Below, one piece after another: positions 1 to 6,100 of a stretch of 7,895 bases of DNA (the first letter of the stretch is position 1; the number at the start of each line of letters is the position of its first letter). The notes under the pieces are model-generated. The model saw only the letters and a program-made list of their open reading frames with translations. It made no database searches and was not told where the DNA came from. The stretch comes from Deltaproteobacteria bacterium (GTDB lineage: Bacteria; Desulfobacterota; Desulfobacteria; Desulfobacterales; Desulfatirhabdiaceae). The stretch spans positions 1-7,895 of the forward strand of contig JAPLJE010000258.1 in NCBI GenBank assembly GCA_026388755.1. The letters run 5' to 3'. Both the position numbers and the translations under genes were made by a program.

Positions 1-431
1 GCGCCGACGCCCTGTTTCTGGTGATCATCGCCAGCGCCTGGAAACAGATCAGCTATAATTTTGTATTTTTCATCGCCGGGCTGCAATCCATTCCCAAATC
101 GCTGATTGAGGCCGCAGCCATTGACGGGGCCAGCCCTCTTCGGCGATTCTGGGTCATTACCTTTCCACTGCTGTCCCCGACCCTGTTTTTTCTACTGGTC
201 ATGAACGTGGTATATGCCTTTTTCGAAACCTTCGGCATCATCCACACGGTAACCCAAGGAGGCCCCGGGGGAGCCACCATGACGATGGTGTATAAAGTTT
301 ACAAGGACGGATTTGTGGGGCTGGACTTGGGATCATCTGCCGCGCAGTCGGTTGTTCTGATGATCGTGATCGTTACCCTGACAGTTCTGCAGTTCAAATA
401 TGTTGAAAAAAAGGTGCAGTACACGGGATAA
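1..431 (+). CDS. ugpA: Glycerol-3-phosphate-type ABC transporter permease UgpA, C-terminal half (5' end outside window)
   Basis: This is one of two inner-membrane permease subunits of a Ugp-type ABC importer, which takes up sn-glycerol-3-phosphate or its diesters with a periplasmic binding protein (UgpB) and an ATPase (UgpC). Reading starts at base 3 and gives 142 residues to TAA at 429-431; E. coli UgpA has about 295, so roughly half is missing. The binding-protein-dependent permease EAA loop, which contacts the ATPase, is visible at 106-171 ([15 protein letters not shown] then PLLSP). The tail motif [15 protein letters not shown] and the ending QFKYVEKKV follow E. coli UgpA closely, which separates it from general sugar permeases. 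Hydrophobic stretches flank the EAA loop. Five bases separate it from ugpE, so the two are very probably co-transcribed. The family call is firm; the actual substrate is inferred. Confidence 0.92.
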   Translation, partial: ADALFLVIIASAWKQISYNFVFFIAGLQSIPKSLIEAAAIDGASPLRRFWVITFPLLSPTLFFLLVMNVVYAFFETFGIIHTVTQGGPGGATMTMVYKVYKDGFVGLDLGSSAAQSVVLMIVIVTLTVLQFKYVEKKVQYTG

Positions 432-436
432 GCACA

Positions 437-1357
437 ATGGTTGAAAAAACGCCCTGGCTGGATTTATTGACCTATACCCTGTTGATTCTGGGAATCGGTA
501 TCGTTGGATTTCCCATTTTCTATACGATTGTAGCGGCAACGCTTCCTCTCGAAGAAGTATCCAGAATCCCCATGCCTCTGATTCCTGGAGATCAGCTTTT
601 GGTCAATCTGAAAACAGCCTGGATCAAAGGCAACCTGGGCACCCAGATGTGGAATTCCTTTATCATGGCCGTCGGAATTACGTTCGGCAAGATCTCCGTT
701 TCCATGCTGGCGGCATATGCCATTGTTTATTTTGATTTCCGCTTCAGAAAGATCGCCTTTGTGTCGGTTTTCTGCACCCTGATGCTGCCGGTGGAGGTCC
801 GAATCCTTCCCACTTATGAGGTGACCGCCAATATCTTTGGCCCGATTCAGCGGATTATAGAGGCATTTCATGTGGATACGCTCATCGGATTTTTCACGGG
901 GAACCTCTTTCAAATCTCCATCGAACTCAGCCTTCTGGACAGTTATGCCGGGCTCATTTTTCCCCTGGTCGCCTCTGCCACCGCCACATTTTTATTTCGA
1001 CAGTTTTACCTGACCGTTCCGGAAGAGCTTTGTGAAGCCGCCAAAATCGACGGGGCATCTCCCATGAAGTTCTTTACGAAAATTCTGCTGCCGCTTTCCA
1101 AAACCAATATTGCCGCATTGATCGTCATTGATTTTGTCTATGGCTGGAATCAGTATCTCTGGCCCCTTTTGATCACCACAAACCCGAAAATGATGACCGC
1201 CGTTATCGGTTTAAAACGCCTGATTCCCCAGATGGACGACCTTCCCACCTGGAATGTGGCTTTGGCCGGCGCCCTTCTGGTCATGGCGCCGCCGGTTCTG
1301 GTCGTGCTATTCATGCAGCGGTGGTTTGTCAAAGGGCTGGTGGATACCGAAAAGTGA
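437..1357 (+). CDS. ugpE: Glycerol-3-phosphate-type ABC transporter permease UgpE
   Basis: This is the second permease subunit, pairing with UgpA in the inner membrane. It has 306 residues, against 281 in E. coli UgpE. Family features in order: an N-terminal membrane segment (about 10-34), GKISVSMLAAYAIVYF (84-99), TLMLPVEVRILPT (114-126), LDSYAGL (167-173), ASATATFLFRQF (179-190), the EAA loop EAAKIDGASPMKFF (200-213), YGWNQYLWPLL (235-245) and the ending QRWFVKGLVDTEK. Residues 133-166 hold about 31 extra residues compared with E. coli, inserted without loss of frame between VTAN and LDSYAGL. ATG at 437 fits the family N-terminus, although no clear Shine-Dalgarno sequence is visible and it may depend on coupling to ugpA. 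The canonical order is ugpBAEC, but here ugpC does not follow. Glycerol-phosphate specificity is inferred from overall similarity. Confidence 0.93.
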   Translation: MVEKTPWLDLLTYTLLILGIGIVGFPIFYTIVAATLPLEEVSRIPMPLIPGDQLLVNLKTAWIKGNLGTQMWNSFIMAVGITFGKISVSMLAAYAIVYFDFRFRKIAFVSVFCTLMLPVEVRILPTYEVTANIFGPIQRIIEAFHVDTLIGFFTGNLFQISIELSLLDSYAGLIFPLVASATATFLFRQFYLTVPEELCEAAKIDGASPMKFFTKILLPLSKTNIAALIVIDFVYGWNQYLWPLLITTNPKMMTAVIGLKRLIPQMDDLPTWNVALAGALLVMAPPVLVVLFMQRWFVKGLVDTEK

Positions 1358-1368
1358 ATTTCAAAACC

Positions 1369-1411
1369 TTGAAAACCATCAAACTTGAGCTTTGGATATA
1401 ATGCATGGTTT
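1369..1411 (+). promoter_or_regulatory. Possible promoter or operator upstream of the epimerase gene
   Basis: The 85-nt gap after ugpE holds a perfect TATAAT at 1397-1402. No good -35 hexamer sits 16-18 nt upstream; the nearest, TTGAAA at 1369-1374, is 22 nt away. A 7-bp inverted repeat (AAACCAT at 1373-1379, ATGGTTT at 1405-1411) brackets the hexamer and could be an operator. A short AT-rich hairpin (TTTCAA, AACC, TTGAAA at 1359-1374) is too weak to call a terminator. The epimerase may therefore have its own, activator-dependent promoter or may simply be read through from ugpE. Confidence 0.3.
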
Positions 1412-1442
1412 GCTGCTGAACGTTACGCATTAAGGAACGGGT

Positions 1443-2471
1443 ATGAATTTGAATTTTCAAAATGTTCTGGTCACCGGCCCTGCCGGTTTTATCGGTTATC
1501 ATCTCTCGCTTCGACTGCTGAAAATGGGTTGCCACGTCGCGGGTATCGACAACATGAATCCCTATTATGATGTCAATCTCAAACAGTCCAGACTGGATCA
1601 ATTGCTTGATTTTGACAAGTTTTCGTTTCATCAGAATGATCTTTCGGATCGGTCCGGGCTGGAATCCGTTTTCAAGAAACACCTGCCCTTTGACGTGGTG
1701 GTGAACCTGGCAGCCCAGGCAGGCGTCCGGTATTCCCTGACCAACCCCCATGCGTACGTGGATTCCAATATTGTCGGATTTGTAAATCTTCTGGAATGCT
1801 GCCGATACAATCAGGTGAAGCATCTTGTGTTTGCTTCTTCCAGTTCCGTATACGGGGCAAACACGCTGATGCCGTTTTCGGTGCATCACAATGTGGATCA
1901 TCCGGTGTCACTTTATGCCGCCACCAAAAAGGCCAATGAACTGATGGCGCACACTTACAGCCACCTGTACAACATGAATTGCACGGGGCTGAGGTTTTTC
2001 ACGGTCTATGGTCCCTGGGGTAGACCCGATATGGCTTTGTTCCTGTTTGTCCGAGCGATTCTGGACGACAAGCCCATTCAGGTCTTTAATCATGGCAAAA
2101 TGAATCGGGATTTTACCTATATCGACGACATCATCGAAGGCGTCTTCCGGATCATGGGAAGACTCCCCCAGCCCAATCCTTTCTGGACCGGAGATCGCCC
2201 GGATCCCGGAACATCCTATGCTCCCTACAGAATCTATAACATCGGAAACAACAATCCGGTGGAATTATCTACATTTATCGAGATCATTGAAAAGACTCTC
2301 GGAAAGACCGCTCGCAAAACCTATATGGATCTTCAGCCAGGGGACGTGGTGTCCACATACGCCAATATCGACGATCTGATTACGGATGTGGGATTCAAGC
2401 CCCAGACTCCTCTTGAAATCGGGATTGAAAGATTCATTGACTGGTACAGGGAGTACTATTCAAAGCCGTAA
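1443..2471 (+). CDS. NAD-dependent sugar-nucleotide epimerase, probable UDP-glucuronate 4-epimerase
   Basis: This is a cytoplasmic extended short-chain dehydrogenase/reductase that probably interconverts UDP-glucuronate and UDP-galacturonate for capsule, O-antigen or LPS sugars. The 342 residues match the usual length. The NAD-binding Rossmann motif is TGPAGFIG (11-18), with Pro where Ala or Gly is commoner. Then come NLAAQAGVRYS (88-98), SSSSVYG (132-138), the catalytic Tyr158-x3-Lys162 (YAATK), RFFTVYGPWGRPDMA (184-198) and NRDFTYIDDI (221-230). The stretch PDPGTSYAPYRIYNIGNNNPVEL (255-275) and the ending FIDWYREYY are typical of the LpsL/Cap1J-type UDP-glucuronate epimerases rather than GalE. 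ATG 1443 is supported by AAGGAA at 1432-1437, five bases upstream. pgi starts 73 nt after its stop, so a joint sugar-phosphate/sugar-nucleotide transcript is plausible. Exact substrate is inferred; related 4-epimerases of other UDP-sugars cannot be excluded. Confidence 0.9.
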   Translation: MNLNFQNVLVTGPAGFIGYHLSLRLLKMGCHVAGIDNMNPYYDVNLKQSRLDQLLDFDKFSFHQNDLSDRSGLESVFKKHLPFDVVVNLAAQAGVRYSLTNPHAYVDSNIVGFVNLLECCRYNQVKHLVFASSSSVYGANTLMPFSVHHNVDHPVSLYAATKKANELMAHTYSHLYNMNCTGLRFFTVYGPWGRPDMALFLFVRAILDDKPIQVFNHGKMNRDFTYIDDIIEGVFRIMGRLPQPNPFWTGDRPDPGTSYAPYRIYNIGNNNPVELSTFIEIIEKTLGKTARKTYMDLQPGDVVSTYANIDDLITDVGFKPQTPLEIGIERFIDWYREYYSKP

Positions 2472-2544
2472 GCTTAATGGGAGGCCCTGAGAGAGGGTGC
2501 TTTCATTTTTGGGAGGTTGTTTTATTTCAATTATAGGAGACGAG

Positions 2545-4161
2545 ATGACTTTACAAAGTCTTTATACCGGAGAAACGTGGCAAAAGCTCAGGGCTCGAGC
2601 AGAGGTGATGAATCAGCCGCAAAACCATCTGAAGCATCTTATCGCCGAACCCAACCGTTTAAACGCATTTTCTTTGACCGCCGCAGACGTTTTTTATGAT
2701 TTTTCACGGCAGCGGCTCGATACGATCACCCTGGAACTTCTTTTTGAGCTCGCTAGAGTTCGCAGGGCTCTGGAAAAATTTTCGGCCATGACAAAGGGCG
2801 AAAAGTTGAATGTGACAGAAAACCGGGCCGCGCTGCATACGGCAACCCGCGATTTTTCCAGCACATCCCTCTATCTTGATGGAAAGGATATCCTTTCTGA
2901 GATCAGAGAGGTTAACCGCCAGATCAAAGCATTTTCCGATCAGGTTCATGGCGGAATGATCTGCGGATGTACGGGCAAGCGCTTCCGTCATATTGTGGTT
3001 ATCGGCATCGGCGGCTCCTATCTGGGAACGGAATTCGTTTCAACGGCCCTGAAGTCGTATGCGGACCGCGGCATTGACCTTTACTATCTGTCGAATGTGG
3101 ACATCCACAATTTCGGGGCCATTGTCAGAGAAATTGACCCTGAAGCCACGTTGTGGCTGATCATTTCAAAAAGCTATACAACCCCGGAAACCCTGTCCAA
3201 TGAAGGCCTGGCCCGGGCGTTTATGGCGGAAAAAGGAATCGATCCCTCAAAACATATTGTAACGGTAACCGGCAAGGGAAGCCCAGGGGATAATCCTGCC
3301 AATCCCGTGCTTCAATCTTTTAATATGTTCGATTTCATCGGCGGCAGATACAGCGTCTGCTCCGCGGTCGGCGCAGTTCCCCTCAGCCTGTATCTGGGGT
3401 ATGAAATGTTTGAGCGATTCCTGAAAGGGGCCGAAGCCATGGATTCTCATGCCCTTCACTCCCCGATTCAGGAAAACATGCCTCTTGTGGCCGCACTGAT
3501 TGCAATCTGGAACAATAATTTTCTAAAGTATCCGGCTCAGGCAATTATTCCCTATTCAGCCCCTTTAGCCAAACTGGCGCCGCATGTTCAGCAGCTCAAC
3601 ATGGAAAGTAACGGCAAAATGGTCAATACCGAAGGCGTCTTCATGGAAGAGCCTTGCGGAACCATTATTTTCGGAGAACCCGGTACCAACGCCCAGCATT
3701 CGTTTTTTCAACTCGCTCACCAGGGAAGGGCTTTTCCGATCGAATTCATCGGCGTTATTCATCCACTGTTCCCACAATACCGGACATTGTCCAAGGGGGT
3801 AACCAATCATCAGGAGCTCTGGGCCAATCTGCTTTCCCAGCCCATGGCCCTTGCAACCGGAAAAGAGGACGCAGATCCGGCCCGATATTTTCCCGGCAAT
3901 CGCCCGTCATCCACGCTGATTTTAAAGGATCTTTCCCCGGAAAACGTTGGCAAGCTCCTGTCGTTTTATGAAGCCAGAACCGTTTTTGAGGCATTTATCT
4001 GGGGCATCAATCCTTTTGATCAGTTCGGGGTGGAGCTGGGAAAAGTTCTGGCTGGGGAAATCCGGAAAGAAATGGCTGCCAGGAATAAGGACAGCACGCA
4101 TTCATTGGATTCGGCAGACCCCATCACCCGGTTTTATTTGGAGATGTTGTTTTCTGAGTAA
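2545..4161 (+). CDS. pgi: Glucose-6-phosphate isomerase
   Basis: It interconverts glucose-6-phosphate and fructose-6-phosphate in the cytoplasm (EC 5.3.1.9), linking glycolysis or gluconeogenesis with hexose supply for polysaccharides. The open frame extends upstream to a GTG at 2497, but ATG 2545 is preferred because AGGAG at 2535-2539 lies five bases before it; this gives 538 residues (E. coli 549). Visible motifs: IGIGGSYLG (153-161), SKSYTTPET of the phosphate-binding loop (208-216), the first family signature FDFIGGRYS with Arg268 (262-270), GEPGTNAQH with the catalytic-base-equivalent Glu378 (377-385), HQG with His392 (392-394), and the second signature FDQFGVELGK ending in Lys500 (491-500). 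All key active-site residues known from the family are present. The gene lies 73 nt after the epimerase and is followed by a hairpin terminator, so it probably ends that transcription unit. Confidence 0.97.
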   Translation: MTLQSLYTGETWQKLRARAEVMNQPQNHLKHLIAEPNRLNAFSLTAADVFYDFSRQRLDTITLELLFELARVRRALEKFSAMTKGEKLNVTENRAALHTATRDFSSTSLYLDGKDILSEIREVNRQIKAFSDQVHGGMICGCTGKRFRHIVVIGIGGSYLGTEFVSTALKSYADRGIDLYYLSNVDIHNFGAIVREIDPEATLWLIISKSYTTPETLSNEGLARAFMAEKGIDPSKHIVTVTGKGSPGDNPANPVLQSFNMFDFIGGRYSVCSAVGAVPLSLYLGYEMFERFLKGAEAMDSHALHSPIQENMPLVAALIAIWNNNFLKYPAQAIIPYSAPLAKLAPHVQQLNMESNGKMVNTEGVFMEEPCGTIIFGEPGTNAQHSFFQLAHQGRAFPIEFIGVIHPLFPQYRTLSKGVTNHQELWANLLSQPMALATGKEDADPARYFPGNRPSSTLILKDLSPENVGKLLSFYEARTVFEAFIWGINPFDQFGVELGKVLAGEIRKEMAARNKDSTHSLDSADPITRFYLEMLFSE

Positions 4162-4171
4162 GGCTAAGGTT

Positions 4172-4210
4172 GACAGGTGAAAGTAAAACCCTTTTGCCTT
4201 CACCTGTTTT
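4172..4210 (+). terminator. Hairpin terminator after pgi
   Basis: The hairpin begins 11 nt after the pgi stop codon. ACAGGTGAA (4173-4181) pairs perfectly with TTCACCTGT (4199-4207). After one A/C mismatch the stem continues as GTAAAA (4183-4188) with TTTTGC (4192-4197), including one T-G pair, around a CCC loop. A short T run follows (4207-4210). This fits an intrinsic terminator with a modest U-tract and separates pgi from the rho region. Confidence 0.8.
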
Positions 4211-4231
4211 ATGGACTTCATAACAAACTTC

Positions 4232-4263
4232 TTGACATCATCATTATCATAATATAATAATGA
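4232..4263 (+). promoter_or_regulatory. Candidate sigma-70 promoter for rho overlapping an AT-rich dyad
   Basis: A perfect -35 hexamer TTGACA (4232-4237) and a perfect -10 TATAAT (4253-4258) are separated by 15 nt, two shorter than the optimum. A dyad TCATTAT (4241-4247) / ATAATGA (4257-4263) overlaps the -10. ATCATTATC at 4240-4248 equals one half of the classical Fur box, and CATTAT-CATAAT are adjacent NATWAT hexamers; the second half-site is poor. The short spacing could mean that a bound regulator realigns the promoter, as in MerR-type control, but this is speculation. The position, just after the pgi terminator and before rho, supports a promoter role. Confidence 0.55.
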
Positions 4264-4585
4264 GCTTTAAAAGCATAAAGTCCGCCATTTGGAGTGAATA
4301 CCTAAACCAATTCTTCAATCATATAATCTCAGAAACTCCTTTATTCCTCCATATCCAGCAAGGCACTGAATCATCATTCACCGGTTGCGTTTCATGCGTG
4401 CATCTGCTTCCTGAATGATGGTCCGGTAAAAAGTCTTTTATTCTCGTTCCCATATTTTCCGTGTTGTCTTTCCTTTGACGCACACGAATGTGAATAGTTT
4501 TGACCATTTTCCACTTCTAACCCCCAGTACATCACAGCGGAGCTGAAATGACCGACGGGTAAGAAAACAACGGGGTATTGCATTA
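4264..4585 (+). promoter_or_regulatory. Long C-rich untranslated leader of rho
   Basis: No credible gene is seen in these 322 nt; the minus-strand open frames here are short and resemble nothing. Counting 4311-4540 by hand gives about 62 C and 35 G, and 20 C against 5 G in 4311-4380. That is the C-over-G bias expected of Rho-binding (rut) RNA; E. coli rho is known to be autoregulated by termination in its leader. CATCATTCA (4372-4380) can pair over 9 bp with TGAATGATG (4412-4420), while its 3' part ATTCA can instead pair with TGAAT at 4367-4371, so two exclusive folds exist. A four-codon ORF (MTDG, ATG 4548 to TAA 4562) has GGAG at 4539-4542, five bases upstream. Autoregulation is inferred. 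Confidence 0.45.
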
Positions 4586-4795
4586 ATGAACATAGCCGAA
4601 CTAAAAGACAAAAGAATCAGCGAATTGGCCCAGATGGCCAAAGACTATAACATTCACGGGGCTGCCGGCCTGCGAAAACAGGAACTCATTTTTGCCCTGC
4701 TTGCTTTGGTTTTTTGCGCGCACCCAACTACAACTATCTTCCAGGACCGGACGATATTTACGTTTCTCCTTCTCAGATCCGTCGATTTAACCTGA
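4586..4795 (+). CDS. N-terminal fragment of Rho (out of frame after residue 39)
   Basis: The first 39 residues are a typical Rho N-terminal helical domain: [20 protein letters not shown], then [12 protein letters not shown] (28-39). Residues 40-69 are an out-of-frame reading of the downstream rho sequence, ending at TGA 4793-4795, and have no meaning of their own. ATG 4586 is the family start; upstream there is only a weak GGGG at 4572-4575, ten bases away. A run of six T at 4710-4715 lies where the two frames overlap. One added T (or a -1 slip) would join this fragment to the main part of Rho, but the missing linker would still be absent. Confidence 0.6.
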   Translation: MNIAELKDKRISELAQMAKDYNIHGAAGLRKQELIFALLALVFCAHPTTTIFQDRTIFTFLLLRSVDLT

Positions 4796-5739
4796 GAACC
4801 GGCGACACCATCTCCGGACAAATTCGTCAACCCAAAGAAACCGAGCGGTATTTTGCGCTTCTGAAAGTAGAGGCCGTCAATTACGAAGACCCGGAAGTGG
4901 CGCGTGACAAGATTCTCTTTGATAACCTTACCCCCTTGTACCCAAACCGGAAAATGAATATTGAAGGTGCCGCGGACAATTATTCCACGCGAATCATGGA
5001 TCTGATGATTCCCATTGGTTTTGGTCAAAGAGGACTGATCGTATCTCCACCGCGTTCGGGCAAGACCATGCTGATGCAAAACATCGCCAACAGCATTATC
5101 GGCAGTCACAAGGATGTCATTCCCTTCGTGCTTCTCATTGATGAAAGGCCGGAAGAAGTCACCGACATGGAACGATCTGTCAATGCAGAGGTTATCAGCT
5201 CTACCTTTGACGAACCGGCGGAACGCCATGTTCAGGTGGCGGAAATGGTCATCGAAAAAGCCAAGCGGCTGGTTGAACATAAAAAAGACGTGGTTATCGC
5301 CTATAACGCGGTGATGCCTCCCAGCGGAAAAATTCTATCCGGTGGCGTGGACTCCAACGCACTTCAACGTCCTAAACGATTTTTCGGAGCCGCACGCAAT
5401 ATCGAGGAAGGCGGTAGTCTGACCATCATTGCCACGGCCTTGATCGACACCGGAAGCCGAATGGACGAAGTCATTTTTGAAGAATTCAAGGGAACCGGCA
5501 ATATGGAAATTCAGCTTGACAGAAGACTTGCCGACAAACGGGTATTCCCGGCAATTGACATCAAGAAATCCGGCACCCGAAAAGAAGAGCTTCTTTTGGA
5601 TGACGAGACATTAAACCGCGTCTGGATTCTGCGAAAACTGCTGTCTTCCTTAAATCCTGTGGACAGCCTTGAATTTTTACTTGAAAAAATGAGCGGAACA
5701 AAGAATAATAAAGACTTTTTAAATTCCATGAATGCTTGA
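4714..5739 (+). CDS. rho: Rho RNA-binding and ATPase domains, lacking the Walker B segment
   Basis: This 341-residue frame carries most of Rho (E. coli 419 residues in all). It begins inside the RNA-binding fold: the frame reads FGF just before TTG 4714, then [34 protein letters not shown] and RYFALLKV. The Walker A loop SPPRSGKT is at 111-118, the catalytic-Glu segment [10 protein letters not shown] at 140-149 and [20 protein letters not shown] at 163-182. After KKDVVI (190-195) the protein passes directly to [12 protein letters not shown]. coli Rho has LLDSITRLAR between them, with Walker B Asp265. The Q-loop ([16 protein letters not shown]) and the arginine-finger region ([17 protein letters not shown], 260-276) remain. 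No Shine-Dalgarno precedes TTG 4714, and the first internal ATG is residue 81, so how it would be translated is unclear. ATPase activity is not expected. Confidence 0.75.
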   Translation: MRAPNYNYLPGPDDIYVSPSQIRRFNLRTGDTISGQIRQPKETERYFALLKVEAVNYEDPEVARDKILFDNLTPLYPNRKMNIEGAADNYSTRIMDLMIPIGFGQRGLIVSPPRSGKTMLMQNIANSIIGSHKDVIPFVLLIDERPEEVTDMERSVNAEVISSTFDEPAERHVQVAEMVIEKAKRLVEHKKDVVIAYNAVMPPSGKILSGGVDSNALQRPKRFFGAARNIEEGGSLTIIATALIDTGSRMDEVIFEEFKGTGNMEIQLDRRLADKRVFPAIDIKKSGTRKEELLLDDETLNRVWILRKLLSSLNPVDSLEFLLEKMSGTKNNKDFLNSMNA

Positions 5740-5804
5740 TATACTCATATAACATCAAGATGGAACATGATACTAACAACCAAGACAGGGAGTTCACCAG
5801 AGTA

Positions 5805-6011
5805 ATGAAAGCGACGATTCATCCGCCTTATGCAGAAACGGTTATCAAATGCGCCTGTGGCAACAATTTTCAAGTTGGATCCACAAAGCCAGAAATTCAT
5901 ATAGAAATCTGTTCCAAATGCCATCCGTTTTTTACCGGAAAACAAAAACTGGTAGATACGGCCGGCCGAATCGAACGGTTCCGCAAAAAATATGAGAAAT
6001 TTCAAAAATAA
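5805..6011 (+). CDS. rpmE: Ribosomal protein L31, zinc-binding (C+) form
   Basis: This is a small protein of the large ribosomal subunit, at the bridge to the small subunit. It has 68 residues, near the usual 66-71. Four cysteines at 16, 18, 36 and 39 (CACG and CSKC) form the zinc-binding set that marks the C+ paralogue; HPFFTGKQ (40-47) and [10 protein letters not shown] are family hallmarks. The open frame reaches back to 5736 over rho's stop codon, but the family starts at MKATIHPPY, so ATG 5805 is chosen. The ribosome site is weak: GGGAG at 5788-5792 is twelve bases away. It stands 65 nt after rho and 89 nt before prfA. In many bacteria C+ L31 is replaced by a C- form under zinc limitation; no Zur site is evident here. 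Confidence 0.95.
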   Translation: MKATIHPPYAETVIKCACGNNFQVGSTKPEIHIEICSKCHPFFTGKQKLVDTAGRIERFRKKYEKFQK

Positions 6012-6012
6012 A

Positions 6013-6095
6013 GGCTGAGGGCCGAAGGCCGAAGGCTGAAGGCAAGGAACGGATCAAGTCCCTTGACATTTTTTGCCTTTGGCCCTTGGCCTGAC
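6013..6095 (+). repeat. GGCYGAA heptad repeats forming a long hairpin between rpmE and prfA
   Basis: Directly after rpmE lie four tandem heptads: GGCTGAG (6013), GGCCGAA (6020), GGCCGAA (6027) and GGCTGAA (6034), followed by GGCAAGG. A second, complementary set stands at 6075-6095: GCCTTTG, GCCCTTG, GCCTGAC. Bases 6026-6045 pair with 6073-6092: I count 16 Watson-Crick pairs, 3 G-T pairs and 1 mismatch out of 20. The 27-nt loop holds its own small hairpin, TCAAG-TCC-CTTGA (6054-6066). No T run follows the 3' arm, so it is not a standard intrinsic terminator. The 3' arm ends eight bases before the prfA start and could hide it or stabilise the rpmE end of the mRNA. Confidence 0.8.
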
Positions 6096-6100
6096 ATGTT

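Larger units (their letters stand above)
4586..5739 (+). pseudogene. rho: Transcription termination factor Rho, disrupted by two internal deletions
   Basis: Rho is a hexameric RNA-dependent helicase/ATPase that ends transcription. The whole Rho order is recognisable but lies in two frames. The N-terminal helical domain is read from 4586. At about 4703 the linker and first part of the RNA-binding fold (about 22 residues compared with E. coli, roughly 64 nt if the linker had that length) are missing, and the rest continues in a different frame. A second gap at 5298/5299 removes 10 codons in frame. All other parts align well and no further frameshifts are seen. This means either a real pseudogene, with another rho elsewhere, or an assembly fault; I cannot tell which from this sequence. 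The locus position before rpmE and prfA is the normal one for this lineage. Confidence 0.8.

Noticed and set aside
464..913. 149-codon minus-strand open frame inside ugpE
   Set aside because: It is antisense to a well-conserved gene, with no family resemblance.
437..1357. UgpE insert as an assembly error
   Set aside because: The insert is in frame, keeps membrane-protein composition and has intact flanks, so a natural insertion is more likely; still worth checking.
1329..1901. 190-codon minus-strand open frame opposite the epimerase
   Set aside because: It mirrors a clearly conserved coding frame on the + strand and is a shadow.
2485..2497. CCCT/AGGG hairpin after the epimerase as a terminator
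   Set aside because: It has only four base pairs and no proper T run directly after.
2497..2544. N-terminal extension of pgi from GTG 2497
   Set aside because: The 16 extra residues do not resemble the family, and a strong AGGAG stands right before ATG 2545.
4319..4641. Three short minus-strand open frames opposite the rho leader
   Set aside because: They overlap one another, have no recognisable protein features, and are explained by the C-rich plus-strand leader.
4654..5280. 208-codon minus-strand open frame opposite rho
   Set aside because: The + strand encodes recognisable Rho throughout, so the antisense frame is a by-product of its codon pattern.
5736..5804. N-terminal extension of rpmE from ATG 5736
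   Set aside because: L31 proteins begin at the MK..IHP motif, so the extension overlaps the rho stop and lacks family similarity.
6063..6068. TTGACA as a -35 box for prfA
   Set aside because: No acceptable -10 occurs 16-18 nt downstream; the region there is the 3' arm of the heptad hairpin.
6013..6095. CRISPR array or intrinsic terminator reading of the heptad region
   Set aside because: Units are 7 bp with no spacers, and no T run follows the stem, so neither model fits.
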